A stretch of DNA of 64,000 nucleotides from Klebsiella sp. BIGb0138 (GTDB taxonomy: Bacteria; Pseudomonadota; Gammaproteobacteria; Enterobacterales; Enterobacteriaceae). The notes under the pieces are model-generated. The model was given only the letters and a program-made list of their open reading frames with translations. It did no database searches and was not told the DNA's origin. The position numbers and the translations under genes are program-made. The DNA lies in contig NZ_SMCV01000007.1 in NCBI RefSeq assembly GCF_004342285.1, positions 62,001-126,000 on the forward strand. The letters run 5' to 3'. How positions within the stretch are numbered: position 1 is the first letter of the stretch; the number at the start of each line of letters is the position of its first letter. This document shows, piece by piece, positions 42,201-52,618 of this stretch.

Positions 42201-42993
42201 GTCCGTCGATGCTGCTGACTTTCAGCAGCATGTTATAGACGGTCATATCGGTGTCGCCGGTGACCCGCAGCTGCTCGCCACGGAACTCCTGAATATTGAG
42301 GTTCAGCGGCAGGTGGACGTCGGCCATTTCCGGCAGTAACGGCTGCGAGAACAGCGCTTTCATCGTCTCGCCGAGCGGTTTTTCCTCCTGCTGCGGATTC
42401 TCGATCTTCGGTTCAACCACCTGCTCCTGCGCCACTTTCGCCACCTTCGGCAGGGCGATCAGCAGCCCCTGCAGCGACGTTGGCGTCAGAGTCAGGTTTT
42501 TTTCCTGCCACTGAAGGCCGGTGGCGAAGTCGCGGACCGAAACGGCGGTGTCATCGATTTTAACGTTCACGTTGTGCAGCGCGACGCGGCTCAGGGTGAT
42601 GGGATACGGAGTTGCAAGGTTCAGCGGCTCCGCATCCTTCTCTTCCACCGGCGCCGCAGGCGGCATTTTGCTGGTATCGATCGCCACGTAGATATCGCGC
42701 AGCGAAATGTCGTTGACGCACAGGCTGCTGTCCCACAGGCACTGTACTTTGACCGCCAGATGGAACTGCCCGGCGGTGACCGCCACGCCAGGCTGAGCAA
42801 AACGCACGTTCTGTAGCGTCAGGTCACGCCAGCCGCCGGTTACCTTGCCAATTTCCAGACCGGGAACCCAGCGATCCGCCGCCTTCAGCACCAGATGCAG
42901 GCCGCTGGTGGTTCCGACCAGCAACGCCACCGTCCCCAGCAGCAGGACTAAAAAGACCAGTACCCCGAGGCTTATTTTCTTCCATAAACTCAT
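39217..42993 (-). CDS. tamB: Translocation and assembly module inner-membrane subunit TamB
   Basis: A 1258-residue AsmA-like protein anchored in the inner membrane by an N-terminal helix ([31 protein letters not shown]). It spans the periplasm as a long beta-helical groove and contacts TamA in the outer membrane. It works in autotransporter assembly and, with YhdP and YdbH, in phospholipid delivery to the outer membrane. The C-terminal DUF490/TamB domain is visible (LNVDGRF-like [25 protein letters not shown] and the final [29 protein letters not shown]...LLYQFEF). It overlaps tamA by 4 bases (ATGA). Length matches E. coli. Confidence 0.97.
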   Translation of the reverse strand: MSLWKKISLGVLVFLVLLLGTVALLVGTTSGLHLVLKAADRWVPGLEIGKVTGGWRDLTLQNVRFAQPGVAVTAGQFHLAVKVQCLWDSSLCVNDISLRDIYVAIDTSKMPPAAPVEEKDAEPLNLATPYPITLSRVALHNVNVKIDDTAVSVRDFATGLQWQEKNLTLTPTSLQGLLIALPKVAKVAQEQVVEPKIENPQQEEKPLGETMKALFSQPLLPEMADVHLPLNLNIQEFRGEQLRVTGDTDMTVYNMLLKVSSIDGQMKLDTLDIDSDQGKVTASGTAQLQDNWPVDITLNSTLNIDPLKGEKVTVKVAGEVRKKLEVGVDLAGAVAMTLRAEAQLAEAGLPLNMTLKSKQLYWPFSGEKQFQADDLQLTFSGKMTDYTMAFSTAVKGQSLPPAKITLNAKGNEQQINLDKLTIAALEGKTELKALLDWQQAISWRGELTLDGINTAKEVPDWPSKLNGLIKTQGSLYGGSWQMSVPELKIAGNVKQNKVDVSGSLQGNSYMQWKIPGLHLALGKNSAEVKGELGVKDLNLDATIDAPNLDNALPGLGGTAKGLLKVRGTVEAPQLLADITARALRWQELTIAQVNVKGDVKSSDQIGGNLDVRVDRISQPGVNISLVQLNAKGNEKQHDLQLKVQGDPVSGQLSLAGSFDRKEERWKGTLSNTRFQTPVGPLSLTRNIALDYRNREQKISIGPHCWSNPNAELCVPQTIDAGASGRAVVNLNRFDLAMLKPFMPQETQASGVFSGNADVSWDTTKEGLPQGKVTLSGRNVKVTQTVNDAPLPVAFDTLNLTADLHNNRAQLGWLIRLTNNGQLDGQVQISDPQGRRNLGGNVNISNFSLAMINPIFSRGEKAAGMLNARLRLGGNLQSPQLYGQMQLNGVEIDGNFMPFDMQPSQLAMNFTGTRSTLQGTVNTRQGQISLSGNADWTQIDNWRAQVAAKGNRVRITVPPMVRLDVSPDVVFTATPSLFSLDGSVDVPWARIVVNDVPESAVGVSSDEVMLDKNLQPIEKQSAGIPINSNLTIHVGNNVRLDAFGLKARLTGDLKVAQDKQGLGLNGQINIPDGRFHAYGQDLIVRKGELLFSGPPDQPLLNIEAIRNPDSTEDDVIAGVRVTGSADQPKAEIFSDPAMSQQEALSYLLRGQGLSSGQSDSAAMTSMLIGMGVAQSGQVVGKIGETFGVSNLALDTQGVGDSSQVVVSGYVLPGLQVKYGVGIFDSLATLTLRYRLMPKLYMEAVSGVDQALDLLYQFEF

Positions 42994-44723
42994 AATTCAG
43001 GCCCCAGACCGATGTAAAACTGTAAACCGTGCTCTTCTTTGTCGCCGATCGGTGCGGCGATATCCAGCTTGATAGGCCCCACCGGCGACTGCCAGCGAAC
43101 GCCGACGCCGGTGCCGGTTTTAAAATCGCTTTTGCGGATATCGCTGACCGCTTCGCCGCCGTCGATAAACACCGCGCCCCACCATTTCCCGCTGACGTTG
43201 TACTGATACTCCAGCGAGCCGGTTGCCAGCTTCGAGGCGCCAAGCAGCTTGCCATCGTCATCTTTTGGCGAGATGGATTTGTATTTATAGCCGCGAATAC
43301 TGCGGTCCCCCCCGGCGAAGAAACGCAGGTCCGGCGGCACTTTGTTGAAGTCATCGGCCTCAATCCAGCCGAGGTTGCCGCGCACGACAAAGCGGTGGCG
43401 GTCGTAGAGGGTACGGATCCACACATCCTGCGCCTGGGCGACGACGAAGTTAATATCCGACCCCCACAGGGTGTTGGAATAGTCCACCGAGTAGCGCTGG
43501 GAGTCGCCCCAGGTCGGCATCAGGCCGCCCCGCGAGCGGGTGCGGTTCACCGAGACCCCGGGATAGATAAGCATGGTGGTGTTGGTGACGTTCGCCTGGG
43601 TAAAGTGGTCAAGGCTCCAGCGCAGGTTGATGGCGCGCTGCCAGCCGCTGGAGAGCTCCCAGTAACGCGAGACCGCCAGCGTCGAGGAGTCGGCTTTAGT
43701 ATCGTTGAGATCCGTACGCTTAAAGCCGCCCTGCATCAGGTAATACTGTTCCAACGGGTTCTTCAGCAGCGGGACTTTATAGCTAAAATCGAGCTGTTGT
43801 TCGGGCGCGGAAAGGCTCAGGCTGGAAGTTAAGCTGTGGCCATAGGAGTTGATCCACGGTTTTTTCCACGTCGCTTTGACCCGCGGCCCGACGTCGGTCG
43901 AATAGCCGACCCCGGTTTCCACGGTGTTTTCTTTCCGCGGCGACACCACGCCATGCAGCGGCAACACCTTGGTTTGACGCGCTTGCGCAAACTCCGGCGC
44001 CACCACCACCGAACTGAACCAGCCGGTGGCCGACAGGCGGCGGTTCAGCTCCGCCAGATCCTCAGAGGTGTAGTAATCCCCCTGCTTAAAGGGCACCAGA
44101 TTTTGCAGATACTCTTCGCGGATCTGCGAGCCGCTGAAGGAGACAGGGCCAAAGCGGTAGCGTTCGCCGCTGTTGTAATCGATATCCCAGAAGGCCTGAT
44201 GGCGATCGAGAGAGACGCCGAGCTGGCTTTTATTGAATTCGCTGTCAAAATAGCCTTTGCGCAATGCGACGCGGGTAAGCGAACCCTTGAAGCCGTCATA
44301 ATCGGCGTGATTCAGCACGGTGCCGATAGCCGGACGTTTTTTTAACAAATCCAGATAGTCGCGATCTGTACGCGCCCCGCCGCGCAGAATGACCTCCGTG
44401 CCGCCAATACGCACCGGTTCGCCGGGCGTGACTTTGGCAATCAGCACCTGACGGCCTTTTGCCGGTGGCGGACGTAAGTCGAAATCGATCGTCGGTTCGT
44501 AGTACCCCAGGGCTTTCAACCCTTCGCGGATGGCATCATCAACGCGCGCGCGAAAGCGTCGATCCGGCGTGACTTCATCGCTCTGGATCGTGGATAGCTG
44601 AGCCCGGACGTTTTTTTCCAGCTCCCCGGATAACCCCTCAACCTGCAAACGCACGCTCGCGGCGCTAGCGACCCCGCTGACCAGCAAAAGGCTGGTGACA
44701 CATAACTGGCGGATTTGTAGCAC
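42990..44723 (-). CDS. tamA: Translocation and assembly module outer-membrane subunit TamA
   Basis: A 577-residue Omp85-family outer-membrane protein: signal peptide (about 1-21, ending VASA-AS), three POTRA domains (about 22-265) and a 16-strand beta-barrel. The barrel contains the VRGF/Y-like motif [12 protein letters not shown] and ends [10 protein letters not shown]. The start is GTG 44723, preceded by AGGAGAAAAC; it gives a precursor of the same size as E. coli. With TamB it helps insert autotransporters and other outer-membrane proteins. It is the first gene of the operon and divergent from msrA. Confidence 0.97.
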   Translation of the reverse strand: MLQIRQLCVTSLLLVSGVASAASVRLQVEGLSGELEKNVRAQLSTIQSDEVTPDRRFRARVDDAIREGLKALGYYEPTIDFDLRPPPAKGRQVLIAKVTPGEPVRIGGTEVILRGGARTDRDYLDLLKKRPAIGTVLNHADYDGFKGSLTRVALRKGYFDSEFNKSQLGVSLDRHQAFWDIDYNSGERYRFGPVSFSGSQIREEYLQNLVPFKQGDYYTSEDLAELNRRLSATGWFSSVVVAPEFAQARQTKVLPLHGVVSPRKENTVETGVGYSTDVGPRVKATWKKPWINSYGHSLTSSLSLSAPEQQLDFSYKVPLLKNPLEQYYLMQGGFKRTDLNDTKADSSTLAVSRYWELSSGWQRAINLRWSLDHFTQANVTNTTMLIYPGVSVNRTRSRGGLMPTWGDSQRYSVDYSNTLWGSDINFVVAQAQDVWIRTLYDRHRFVVRGNLGWIEADDFNKVPPDLRFFAGGDRSIRGYKYKSISPKDDDGKLLGASKLATGSLEYQYNVSGKWWGAVFIDGGEAVSDIRKSDFKTGTGVGVRWQSPVGPIKLDIAAPIGDKEEHGLQFYIGLGPEL

Positions 44724-44933
44724 GTTTTCTCCTGAATATCCTTGTTTCCCCCCGCAGGAAACGAAAGCGCCGTTCCACGGCTTAACAAAACCCCAACAAC
44801 TTAGGGTTGAAAAAGTGACGCTAACCCAAATAATTCTTATGTTTAAATCTAGACGTATCGCGCGTGTTTATTGTGTTAAAAGACACGCTTCGTTACAACC
44901 TTAACCACGACTTATGTTTTTGAGAGGCCAACC

Positions 44934-45572
44934 GTGAGTCTATTTGATAAAACGCATCTTGTCGCCCAGGCCGATGCGCTGCCAGGACGCAACACTCCCA
45001 TGCCGGTGGCAACACTCCACGCTGTCAATGGCCACTCCATGACCAACGTTCCGGCCGGGATGGAAGTTGCGCTGTTCGCCATGGGCTGCTTCTGGGGAGT
45101 CGAGCGCCTGTTCTGGCAGCTGCCCGGCGTTTACAGTACCGCCGCAGGCTATACCGGGGGCTACACGCCGAACCCGACCTACCGTGAGGTCTGTTCCGGC
45201 GAAACCGGGCATGCCGAAGCCGTACGCGTCGTGTACGATCCGCAGGTCATCAGCTACGATCAGCTGCTGCAGGTATTCTGGGAAAATCACGACCCGGCCC
45301 AGGGGATGCAGCAGGGCAATGACCATGGCACCCAGTACCGCTCTGCCATCTATCCGCTGACCCCGGAGCAGGACGAAGCGGCGAAGGCCAGCCTGGCGCG
45401 TTTCCAGGCGGCGATGCGCGATGCCAACGACCAGCGCGCGATCACCACCGAAATCGCCACCGCCAAGCCGTTCTACTATGCCGAAGATGACCATCAGCAG
45501 TACCTGCACAAAAACCCGTACGGCTACTGCGGTATCGGAGGGATTGGCGTCTGCCTGCCCCCACAGCCATAA
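44934..45572 (+). CDS. msrA: Peptide methionine sulfoxide reductase MsrA
   Basis: A 212-residue enzyme that reduces the S-form of methionine sulfoxide in proteins, using thioredoxin. The catalytic motif GCFWG is at about 51-55 ([13 protein letters not shown]), with resolving cysteines at the C-terminal end ([11 protein letters not shown]). The start is GTG 44934, with GAGAGGCCAACC upstream; the N-terminus [10 protein letters not shown] matches E. coli closely. It is divergent from tamA, and a strong terminator follows. Confidence 0.97.
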   Translation: MSLFDKTHLVAQADALPGRNTPMPVATLHAVNGHSMTNVPAGMEVALFAMGCFWGVERLFWQLPGVYSTAAGYTGGYTPNPTYREVCSGETGHAEAVRVVYDPQVISYDQLLQVFWENHDPAQGMQQGNDHGTQYRSAIYPLTPEQDEAAKASLARFQAAMRDANDQRAITTEIATAKPFYYAEDDHQQYLHKNPYGYCGIGGIGVCLPPQP

Positions 45573-45649
45573 CAGGGATTATCGTCAGGTGAGTCATTAA
45601 CGCTCTGGCGGCTTTACAGTCGCTTACGCTATACTACCCTGTGTTATAG

Positions 45650-45678
45650 CCGGTCCAGTGCCTTCGGACCGGTTTTTT
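45650..45678 (+). terminator. Rho-independent terminator of msrA
   Basis: CCGGTCC (45650-45656) pairs with GGACCGG (45666-45672) and is followed by TTTTTT. It lies 77 bases after the msrA stop and 65 bases before ytfL. Confidence 0.85.
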
Positions 45679-45743
45679 ATGTGTTCCACATGAGAGTTAT
45701 CAACTTCCCTTCCGAGGATCTGGCCTCAACGGCTGGATAAACT

Positions 45744-47087
45744 ATGTTAAATAGTATTTTAGTCATTCTTTGTCTGATTGCCGTCAGTGCGTTTTTTTCG
45801 ATATCGGAGATCTCACTGGCAGCCTCACGTAAGATCAAACTCAAACTGCTGGCTGATGATGGCAACGTGAACGCTCAACGCGTTCTCAAAATGCAGGAAA
45901 ACCCGGGCACTTTCTTTACCGTCGTGCAGATCGGCCTCAACGCCGTGGCAATTCTCGGTGGTATCGTCGGTGACGCGGCCTTCTCGCCGGCTTTCCACAG
46001 TCTGCTGAGCCAGTACATGTCTGCCGAGCTTTCAGAGCAATTGAGCTTTATCATCTCCTTTACCCTGGTCACCAGCCTGTTCATTCTGTTTGCTGACCTG
46101 ACTCCGAAACGCATCGGTATGATTGCGCCAGAAGCGGTGGCTTTGCGTATCATCAACCCGATGCGCTTCTGCCTGCTGATCTTCCGCCCGCTGGTGTGGC
46201 TGTTCAACGGCATGGCGAACAACATCTTCCGCCTGTTCAAAATACCGATGGTGCGTAAGGACGATATCACTTCCGATGATATTTACGCCGTAGTGGAAGC
46301 CGGTGCGCTGGCCGGGGTGCTACGTAAGCAGGAGCATGAGCTGATCGAGAACGTTTTCGAGCTGGAATCACGTACCGTTCCGTCCTCCATGACCTCACGC
46401 GAAAATATTATCTGGTTCGATCTGCACGAAGATGAGCAAAGCCTGAAGAACAAGGTAGCGGAGCACCCGCACTCCAAATTCCTGGTCTGTAACGAAGATA
46501 TCGACCATATCATCGGCTATGTGGACTCTAAAGATCTGCTCAATCGCGTGCTGGCGAATCAAAGCCTGGTGCTGACCGGCGGCGTACAGATTCGCAATAC
46601 GCTGATTGTTCCCGATACCCTGACGCTATCAGAAGCGCTGGAGAGCTTTAAAACCGCCGGTGAAGACTTCGCGGTGATCATGAACGAATATGCGCTGGTG
46701 GTGGGGATTATCACCCTTAACGACGTCATGACGACCCTGATGGGCGATCTGGTCGGCCAGGGGCTGGAAGAGCAGATCGTCGCGCGTGATGAAAACTCGT
46801 GGCTGATTGACGGCGGTACGCCGATTGACGACGTCATGCGCGTGCTGGATATCGACGAATTCCCGCAGTCCGGCAACTACGAGACCATCGGCGGTTTTAT
46901 GATGTTTATGCTGCGTAAGATCCCGAAACGCACCGATGCGGTGAAATTCTCGGGCTACAAGTTCGAGGTGGTGGATATCGATAACTACCGTATCGACCAG
47001 CTGCTGGTGACGCGCATCGATAACAAACCAACGGTGCTGGTACCGAAGCAGCCGGGTGCCGCGGAAGATGAGCAAGGCGTGGCATAA
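45744..47087 (+). CDS. paeA: CNNM/CorC-family membrane protein YtfL (polyamine exporter PaeA)
   Basis: A 447-residue inner-membrane protein. The N-terminal DUF21/CNNM domain (about 1-190) has four membrane segments, starting MLNSILVILCLIAVSAFFSISEISLA. A CBS-domain pair follows (about 205-330; MTSRENIIWFDLHED...HIIGYVDSKDLL and MNEYALVVGIITLNDVM), then a C-terminal CorC/HlyC domain (about 345-430). In E. coli and Salmonella the homologue YtfL was renamed PaeA for its part in cadaverine/putrescine efflux. Older hemolysin labels are misleading. ATG 45744 is preceded by GGCTGGATAAACT, a weak site. A terminator follows. Confidence 0.93.
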   Translation: MLNSILVILCLIAVSAFFSISEISLAASRKIKLKLLADDGNVNAQRVLKMQENPGTFFTVVQIGLNAVAILGGIVGDAAFSPAFHSLLSQYMSAELSEQLSFIISFTLVTSLFILFADLTPKRIGMIAPEAVALRIINPMRFCLLIFRPLVWLFNGMANNIFRLFKIPMVRKDDITSDDIYAVVEAGALAGVLRKQEHELIENVFELESRTVPSSMTSRENIIWFDLHEDEQSLKNKVAEHPHSKFLVCNEDIDHIIGYVDSKDLLNRVLANQSLVLTGGVQIRNTLIVPDTLTLSEALESFKTAGEDFAVIMNEYALVVGIITLNDVMTTLMGDLVGQGLEEQIVARDENSWLIDGGTPIDDVMRVLDIDEFPQSGNYETIGGFMMFMLRKIPKRTDAVKFSGYKFEVVDIDNYRIDQLLVTRIDNKPTVLVPKQPGAAEDEQGVA

Positions 47088-47109
47088 CGCTCAACGCTAA
47101 AAACACTAA

Positions 47110-47135
47110 CGGCTCCCATCAGGAGCCGTTTTTTT
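47110..47135 (+). terminator. Rho-independent terminator of ytfL
   Basis: CGGCTCC (47110-47116) pairs with GGAGCCG (47122-47128) around a 5-base loop, followed by TTTTTTT (47129-47135). It sits 22 bases after the ytfL stop, between convergent ytfL and ytfK. Confidence 0.92.
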
Positions 47136-47160
47136 ACCGCATAGCTATATCACTTTCAGG

Positions 47161-47367
47161 TTAAGCCATCTCCGTTTGCAGACGCAAAACCTGACGATTG
47201 ACTTCAGACATCACAGACAAATGCTGCTTGTCTTTGACCTTCGGGATAAGGATTTTGCCCTTATCAAACTCAAAAGCGCCAACGTCCTTGATATATAACC
47301 GTCCACGGAACAGGATCTTCACGTACTTCGCTACTTGTAGCGGATTGTAGCGTTGGAAAATTTTCAT
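47161..47367 (-). CDS. ytfK: Stringent-response modulator YtfK
   Basis: A 68-residue DUF1107 protein. E. coli YtfK binds SpoT and tips it towards (p)ppGpp synthesis during phosphate or fatty-acid starvation. The sequence [39 protein letters not shown]-type start is nearly invariant in enterobacteria. ATG 47367 is preceded by CAGGAGACAAC, a strong site. In E. coli it is PhoB-controlled. Upstream here only a weak Pho-box-like element is seen (minus strand TTGTCAT near 47507-47501). Confidence 0.95.
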   Translation of the reverse strand: MKIFQRYNPLQVAKYVKILFRGRLYIKDVGAFEFDKGKILIPKVKDKQHLSVMSEVNRQVLRLQTEMA

Positions 47368-47685
47368 TGTTGTCTCCTGCCAGGGTTACGCTCTTGTGGT
47401 ACCACATCCGGACCACGATTCGGGAGCGCAAATTTTAATGCCCTGAAACTATAGTCCAGAACTTCTGTAATACCCAGCATGCATAAGTTTATTTACCTTT
47501 TGATGACAATAATTAAGAACTTTCTTTTCAAACATACGTAGAAGCTAGTATAAGTCGCCGATTTCCTTCGATTATGTGCGTTAACACGCAAACTGGCACC
47601 CTGATTGCGTGTAATGCCGGTAAATCGCATTTATGCTTAAGCAAGACCAAGTGGTCGGATCACCTGCATAAAATAAGGACCCATC
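47368..47685. other. A+T-rich divergent ytfK/ytfJ promoter region
   Basis: No gene is seen in this 318-base gap. It is distinctly A+T-richer than its surroundings, especially 47440-47570. It holds the divergent promoters. TTGTCATCAAAAGG on the minus strand (about 47507-47494) is half of a Pho box with a poor second half. AATAAGGACC directly precedes ytfJ. Confidence 0.5.
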
Positions 47686-48243
47686 ATGACCCTACGTAAC
47701 CTACTGGCGGCTTCATGTCTGCTGTTGCCGCTGATGGCCTCAGCGCATAATTTTGTCGACGGCCAGCGCGTCGCGCCGGTTGGCATTGCCGACCGGGGAG
47801 AATTAATTCTGGATAATGATAAGTTTAGCTATAAAAACTGGAATAGCTCACAGCTGGCGGGAAAAGTACGCGTAGTGCAGCACATCGCCGGACGCACCTC
47901 GGCCAAAGAGAAAAACGCCACCCTGATAGAGGCGATCAAAGCCGCGAAATTACCGCACGATCGCTATCAGACCACCACCATCGTCAATACCGATGATGCC
48001 ATCCCGGGTTCCGGGGTATTTGTGCGCAGCAGCATTGAAAACAACAAGCAGCTCTACCCGTGGTCGCAGTTTATTGTCGACAGCAACGGTGTGGCCCGCA
48101 AAGCCTGGGATCTGCAGGAAGAGAGCTCAGCCATTGTGGTACTGGATAAGGATGGACGCGTCCAGTGGGCGAAAGACGGGGCGCTCACCCAAGGGGAAGT
48201 GCAGCAGGTCGTCGCGCTGCTGCACAAGCTGCTTAGTAAATAG
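47686..48243 (+). CDS. ytfJ: YtfJ family periplasmic protein
   Basis: A 185-residue protein with a signal peptide ([20 protein letters not shown], cleaved before HNF). The mature part has a thioredoxin-like fold outline: [37 protein letters not shown] and [20 protein letters not shown]. It lacks a CxxC motif. Function is unknown. ATG 47686 follows AATAAGGACCCATC. Its last 11 bases overlap the end of convergent cysQ. Confidence 0.92.
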   Translation: MTLRNLLAASCLLLPLMASAHNFVDGQRVAPVGIADRGELILDNDKFSYKNWNSSQLAGKVRVVQHIAGRTSAKEKNATLIEAIKAAKLPHDRYQTTTIVNTDDAIPGSGVFVRSSIENNKQLYPWSQFIVDSNGVARKAWDLQEESSAIVVLDKDGRVQWAKDGALTQGEVQQVVALLHKLLSK

Positions 48244-48976
48244 AGACCCGGAAGCCGGGGTTAAGGAACGATTCACGCGGCGTATAGTCCAGACTCCGCC
48301 CCTGCCAGTCATGAACGTGCGCCCCGGCGGCGACCGCAACGGCGTGGCCGGCGGCGGTATCCCAGGTACTGGTCGGCCCGAAGCGCGGGTAGAGCTGGGC
48401 CTGGCCTTCCGCCACCAGGCAGAATTTCAGCGACGAACCGATCGACGTCGTCTGGTGCTCGCCGATCTGTTGCAGATACTCCTCCAGCTCCGGATCGTTG
48501 CCGTGAGAGCGGCTGATCACCACCAGCGGCGGCCGGGCATCACGCACCTGAATCTGCTTACGCACCCCGCATTCGTCCTTCCACGCCTTGCCGCCTTCCG
48601 CGCTGTACAGCACCTTTAACACCGGCGCGTACACCACGCCCAGAACGGGTTTCCCTTGTTCAATCAACGCAATATTGACGGTAAATTCACCGTTACGTTT
48701 AATAAATTCTTTGGTGCCGTCCAGCGGGTCCACCAGCCAGTAGCGCTGCCAGTGCTGACGGACTTCCCATTCGGGAGGATCTTCTTCAGACAGCACCGGG
48801 ATGTCGGGCGTCAGCGCCTGCAGGCCGCTCATAATCACTTTGTGTGCGGCGATATCCGCCGCGGTCACCGGAGAATCATCCTTCTTACTGGCCACCTCCA
48901 GCGGTTGCTTACCATCATAGACGTCCATGATGGCATCCCCTGCGGCTCGTGCCAGCTGACATACTTGTTCTAACAT
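48233..48976 (-). CDS. cysQ: 3'(2'),5'-bisphosphate nucleotidase CysQ
   Basis: A 247-residue Mg2+-dependent, Li+-sensitive phosphatase of the inositol monophosphatase superfamily that converts PAP (from sulfate assimilation) to AMP. Metal motifs are present: [12 protein letters not shown] (about 33-44), LSEEDPPEW (about 60-68), [12 protein letters not shown] (about 80-91) and [17 protein letters not shown] (about 200-216). It is peripheral to the inner membrane in E. coli. It overlaps ytfJ by 11 bases tail to tail and is divergent from cpdB, as in E. coli. Confidence 0.96.
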   Translation of the reverse strand: MLEQVCQLARAAGDAIMDVYDGKQPLEVASKKDDSPVTAADIAAHKVIMSGLQALTPDIPVLSEEDPPEWEVRQHWQRYWLVDPLDGTKEFIKRNGEFTVNIALIEQGKPVLGVVYAPVLKVLYSAEGGKAWKDECGVRKQIQVRDARPPLVVISRSHGNDPELEEYLQQIGEHQTTSIGSSLKFCLVAEGQAQLYPRFGPTSTWDTAAGHAVAVAAGAHVHDWQGRSLDYTPRESFLNPGFRVSIY

Positions 48977-49166
48977 TCTCCACCTCGTCTGGTTACAGTG
49001 GCGTTAACTCGTTGTTTTAGTTATATCGCATCGCTGCGAGTTCCGCTATCTGTGATAGCGATGGCGGTTTCACAACTCATTTTTCTGGCATGATTCACAC
49101 TTCTGTAAGCAACAGAATGTACATACATTTCCTTCTGTGCCATTGCTCATAAAAAGGACGCCTCTG

Positions 49167-51110
49167 ATGATTAAGTTTAGCGCAACGTTACTGGCCACGC
49201 TGATCGCGGCCAGCGTGAATGCCGCGACGGTCGATTTGCGGATCATGGAAACCACCGATCTACATAGCAACATGATGGATTTCGACTATTACAAAGACGC
49301 CGCAACGGAAAAATTCGGCCTCGTGCGTACCGCCACGCTGATTGAAAAAGCCCGCCAGCAAGCCAAAAACAGCGTGCTGGTCGACAACGGCGACGTCATT
49401 CAGGGGAGCCCGCTGGGCGACTATATGGCGGCCAAAGGGCTCAAAAGCGGCGATGTGCACCCGGTGTATAAAGCGATGAACACCCTCGACTACGCGGTGG
49501 GCAACCTCGGTAACCACGAGTTCAACTACGGTCTCGATTTTCTGCACAAAGCGCTGGCCGGGGCGAAATTCCCCTACGTAAACGCCAATATTATCGATGC
49601 TAAAACCGGCAAACCGATGTTTACGCCGTACCTGATCAAAGAGACGATGGTAAAGGATAACGACGGCAAAACGCAGACGCTGCGCATCGGCTACATCGGG
49701 TTTGTGCCGCCGCAAATTATGACCTGGGATAAAGCCAATCTCAGCGGCAAAGTCACCGTCAACGACATTACGCAAACCGCCCGTCAGTACGTGCCGCAAA
49801 TGCGCGAGGAAGGGGCCGATATCGTGGTGGTGGTCGCCCACTCCGGCCTTTCCGCTGACCCCTACCAGGCCATGGCGGAAAACTCAGTTTACTATTTAAG
49901 CCAGGTGCCGGGCGTGGATGCCATCATGTTTGGCCACGCGCATGCGGTGTTCCCGGGGAAAGATTTCGCCGACATTAAAGGCGCGGATATCGACAAAGGG
50001 ACCCTTAACGGCGTTCCGGCCGTGATGCCCGGCATGTGGGGCGACCATCTCGGCATCGTCGATCTGGTACTGAACAACGATGGCGGAAAGTGGCAGGTCA
50101 CCGGGGCCAAAGCCGAGGCGCGCCCGATCTATGACGCGGTAGCGAAGAAATCGCTGGCGGCGGAAGATACGCGGATGGTGCAGGTGCTGAAAGCCGACCA
50201 TGAGGCCACCCGCGAGTTCGTCAGCCAGCCCATCGGCCAATCTTCAGACAACATGTATAGCTACCTGGCGCTGGTCCAGGACGACCCCACCGTGCAGGTG
50301 GTGAACATGGCGCAGAAGGCCTATGTTGAACACTTTATCCAGGGCGATCCGGATCTGGCGAAGCTGCCGGTGCTTTCCGCCGCCGCGCCGTTTAAAGTCG
50401 GCGGCCGTAAAAACGACCCGGCCAGCTTCGTTGAGGTGGAAAAAGGCCAGCTCACCTTCCGCAATGCCGCCGACCTGTATCTCTATCCCAACACCCTGGT
50501 GGTGGTGAAGGTCAGCGGTAAAGAGGTCAAGGAGTGGCTGGAGTGCTCCGCGGGGCAGTTTAATCAGATTGACCCTGAGAGCAGCAAACCGCAGTCCTTA
50601 ATCAACTGGGACGGTTTCCGCACCTATAACTTTGATGTGATTGACGGGGTGAACTACCAGATTGATGTCAGCCAGCCGGCGCGCTACGACGGCGAATGCC
50701 AGATGATTCACCCGCAGGCGGAGCGGATTAAGGAACTGACCTTTAACGGCCAACCGATCGATCCTCAGGCCACCTTCCTCGTCGCCACCAATAACTACCG
50801 CGCCTACGGCGGTAAATTTGCCGGTACCGGCGATAGCCACATTGCTTTCGCCTCCCCGGACGAGAACCGCTCGGTGCTGGCGGCGTGGATCGGCGCGGAG
50901 TCGAAAAAAGCGGGCGCGATCCACCCGGCGGCCGACAACAACTGGCGGCTGGCCCCTATTCATAGCACAGCGCCGCTGGATATCCGCTTTGAGACCTCCC
51001 CGGGTGAAAAAGCGGCGGCGTTTATCAAAGAGAAAGCGCGGTATCCGATGCATCAGGTCGCCACCGATGATATCGGCTTCGCGATTTACCAGCTGGATTT
51101 GAGTAAATAA
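49167..51110 (+). CDS. cpdB: 2',3'-cyclic-nucleotide 2'-phosphodiesterase/3'-nucleotidase
   Basis: A periplasmic bifunctional enzyme of 647 residues that scavenges nucleosides and phosphate from cyclic and 3' nucleotides. Signal peptide: [19 protein letters not shown]. The metallophosphatase domain shows [44 protein letters not shown] and [12 protein letters not shown] 5'-nucleotidase C-terminal domain follows (about 400-620; [22 protein letters not shown]). I chose ATG 49167 (AAAAAGGACGCCTCTG upstream) because it starts the signal peptide exactly; an upstream in-frame codon (49137) would put basic residues ahead of it. Confidence 0.97.
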   Translation: MIKFSATLLATLIAASVNAATVDLRIMETTDLHSNMMDFDYYKDAATEKFGLVRTATLIEKARQQAKNSVLVDNGDVIQGSPLGDYMAAKGLKSGDVHPVYKAMNTLDYAVGNLGNHEFNYGLDFLHKALAGAKFPYVNANIIDAKTGKPMFTPYLIKETMVKDNDGKTQTLRIGYIGFVPPQIMTWDKANLSGKVTVNDITQTARQYVPQMREEGADIVVVVAHSGLSADPYQAMAENSVYYLSQVPGVDAIMFGHAHAVFPGKDFADIKGADIDKGTLNGVPAVMPGMWGDHLGIVDLVLNNDGGKWQVTGAKAEARPIYDAVAKKSLAAEDTRMVQVLKADHEATREFVSQPIGQSSDNMYSYLALVQDDPTVQVVNMAQKAYVEHFIQGDPDLAKLPVLSAAAPFKVGGRKNDPASFVEVEKGQLTFRNAADLYLYPNTLVVVKVSGKEVKEWLECSAGQFNQIDPESSKPQSLINWDGFRTYNFDVIDGVNYQIDVSQPARYDGECQMIHPQAERIKELTFNGQPIDPQATFLVATNNYRAYGGKFAGTGDSHIAFASPDENRSVLAAWIGAESKKAGAIHPAADNNWRLAPIHSTAPLDIRFETSPGEKAAAFIKEKARYPMHQVATDDIGFAIYQLDLSK

Positions 51111-51121
51111 CGAATTGCATT

Positions 51122-51152
51122 CCCCGCTCGCGCTGCGCTTCGCGGGGCTACA
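51122..51152. repeat. REP-like hairpin between cpdB and ytfH
   Basis: CCCCGC (51122-51127) and GCGGGG (51142-51147) enclose CGCGCTGCGCTT, then CTACA, matching the CCCGGT-GCGCTGCGCTTACCGGGCTAC pattern of REP units. It stands between convergent genes and may end both transcripts. Confidence 0.6.
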
Positions 51153-51218
51153 AAGCAGGAGTCCAACGCGCGGCGACAGGCCGGAGCAGGTACTGCCGCC
51201 GCGATCCGGCTTCTCGCG

Positions 51219-51605
51219 TCAGGCGACAGCCTGCTCGTGGTTCGCCAGAATCACGGGCAGATTCAGTTCAATCCAGTCGGCCAACGCCGCAACTTTCTCA
51301 CTCACCTGCTCACCGAGCGGGGTCAGACTATACTCTACGTGCGGCGGCACCACCGGATACGCAACCCGGTTGATAAAGCCGTCCTGCTCCAGCGCCTGCA
51401 GCGACTGTGCCAGCATCTTTTCACTGACGCCGCCCATCTTGCGGCGTAAATCGCTGAAGCGGTGGGTTCCCGTACGCAGCGCGATCAGGATTAACACTCC
51501 CCAGCGGCTGGTCACATGTTTCAGCACGTCCCGTGATGGGCACTCTTCCGCAAACAGATTGCCATCGCGCATCTGTTCGCTCAGCGTCGGATTCGCCATT
51601 TTCAT
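51219..51605 (-). CDS. ytfH: HxlR-family transcriptional regulator YtfH
   Basis: A 128-residue winged-helix regulator of the HxlR (DUF24) family. The family cysteine is at about residue 20 in EECPSRDVLKHVTSRWGVLIL; in relatives such as QorR/HypR this residue senses quinones or oxidants. The helix-turn-helix RFSDLRRKMGGVSEKMLAQSLQALEQDGFI and wing (VVPPHVEYSLTPLGEQV) follow. It is divergent from qorB, and repeats in the 84-base gap are likely operators. Function in enterobacteria is inferred from the QorR pair. Confidence 0.92.
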   Translation of the reverse strand: MKMANPTLSEQMRDGNLFAEECPSRDVLKHVTSRWGVLILIALRTGTHRFSDLRRKMGGVSEKMLAQSLQALEQDGFINRVAYPVVPPHVEYSLTPLGEQVSEKVAALADWIELNLPVILANHEQAVA

Positions 51606-51634
51606 ACTTACCTTTTTGTACGTACTTACTAAAA

Positions 51635-51656
51635 GTTAGCTAAGGTGTTAGCTTAC
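51635..51656. promoter_or_regulatory. Tandem repeats in the ytfH-qorB gap
   Basis: GTTAGCTAAG (51635-51644) and GTTAGCTTAC (51647-51656) are direct repeats with a 12-base period. The first contains the palindrome TTAGCTAA. GTACGTAC with flanking bases (about 51617-51626) is a further small palindrome. The position fits an operator for YtfH controlling itself and qorB. Confidence 0.55.
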
Positions 51657-51689
51657 CACAACTGCCACTCGACACGAAGGAGAATACTG

Positions 51690-52538
51690 ATGATCGCTAT
51701 TACCGGCGCGACCGGCCAGCTTGGCCACCTCGTCCTGCAGCATCTGTTAGAAACTGTCCCCGCCAGCCAGATTGTGGCGATTGTGCGTAATCCGGCAAAA
51801 GCCGAAGCGCTGAGCCAGCAGGGTGCGATCGTCCGCCAGGCCGATTACACTGACGAAGCGGCATTCACCGCGGCGCTACAGGGCGTCGACAAGCTCCTGC
51901 TGATCTCTTCCAGCGAAGTGGGCCAGCGGGCAGCGCAGCATCGTAACGTGATTAACGCCGCCAAAGCCGCCGGGGTGAAATTTATTGCCTACACCAGCCT
52001 GCTGCACGCCGATAAGTCGCCGCTAGGCCTGCACGTTGAGCATGTGGAAACCGAGCGAATGCTCGCCGACTCCGGCATTCCTTATGCTCTGCTGCGTAAC
52101 GGCTGGTACACCGAGAACTATCTCGCCAGCGCCCCGCCGGCGCTTGAGCATGGCGTGTTTATCGGTGCCGCCGGTGACGGCAAAATCGCCTCGGCGACCC
52201 GCGCCGATTATGCCCAGGCCGCCGCCCGCGTCGTCGCGGAAGAGGGTCACGCCGGGAAGGTCTATGAGCTGGCCGGTGACGAGGCCTGGACGCTCAGCGA
52301 GCTGGCCGCCGAGCTAAGCAAGCAGAGCGGTAAAAACGTGGTCTATCAGAACCTCAGCGAAGCCGACTTCGCCGCGGCGTTGAAGGACGTTGGCCTGCCG
52401 GCTGGGCTGGCGGATATGCTCGCCGACTCGGATATCGGCGCGTCTAAAGGCGGTCTGTTTGACGACAGCCGTACCCTGAGCGCGCTGATTGGCCGCCCGA
52501 CGACGCCGCTGGCTGAGAGCATCAAAGGCATCCTGTAA
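51690..52538 (+). CDS. qorB: NAD(P)H:quinone oxidoreductase QorB
   Basis: A 282-residue NmrA-like Rossmann protein that reduces quinones with NADPH. The N-terminus MIAITGATGQLGHLVLQHLL has the GxxGxxG NADP loop, and AIVRNPAKA lies at the end of the second strand where NADPH phosphate binds. ATG 51690 follows CGAAGGAGAATACTG, a strong site, and the protein matches E. coli YtfG/QorB (about 286 residues) except for a slightly shorter C-terminus. An upstream in-frame codon (51645) lies within the operator repeats. It is divergent from ytfH. Confidence 0.95.
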   Translation: MIAITGATGQLGHLVLQHLLETVPASQIVAIVRNPAKAEALSQQGAIVRQADYTDEAAFTAALQGVDKLLLISSSEVGQRAAQHRNVINAAKAAGVKFIAYTSLLHADKSPLGLHVEHVETERMLADSGIPYALLRNGWYTENYLASAPPALEHGVFIGAAGDGKIASATRADYAQAAARVVAEEGHAGKVYELAGDEAWTLSELAAELSKQSGKNVVYQNLSEADFAAALKDVGLPAGLADMLADSDIGASKGGLFDDSRTLSALIGRPTTPLAESIKGIL

Positions 52539-52618
52539 CAGTTGCAAAAAGGTTAATTTTTGTAGCATCCCGGCGGGTCATCCCCAATAATGACAGGATG
52601 TCCGTCGGGAGTAATTTG

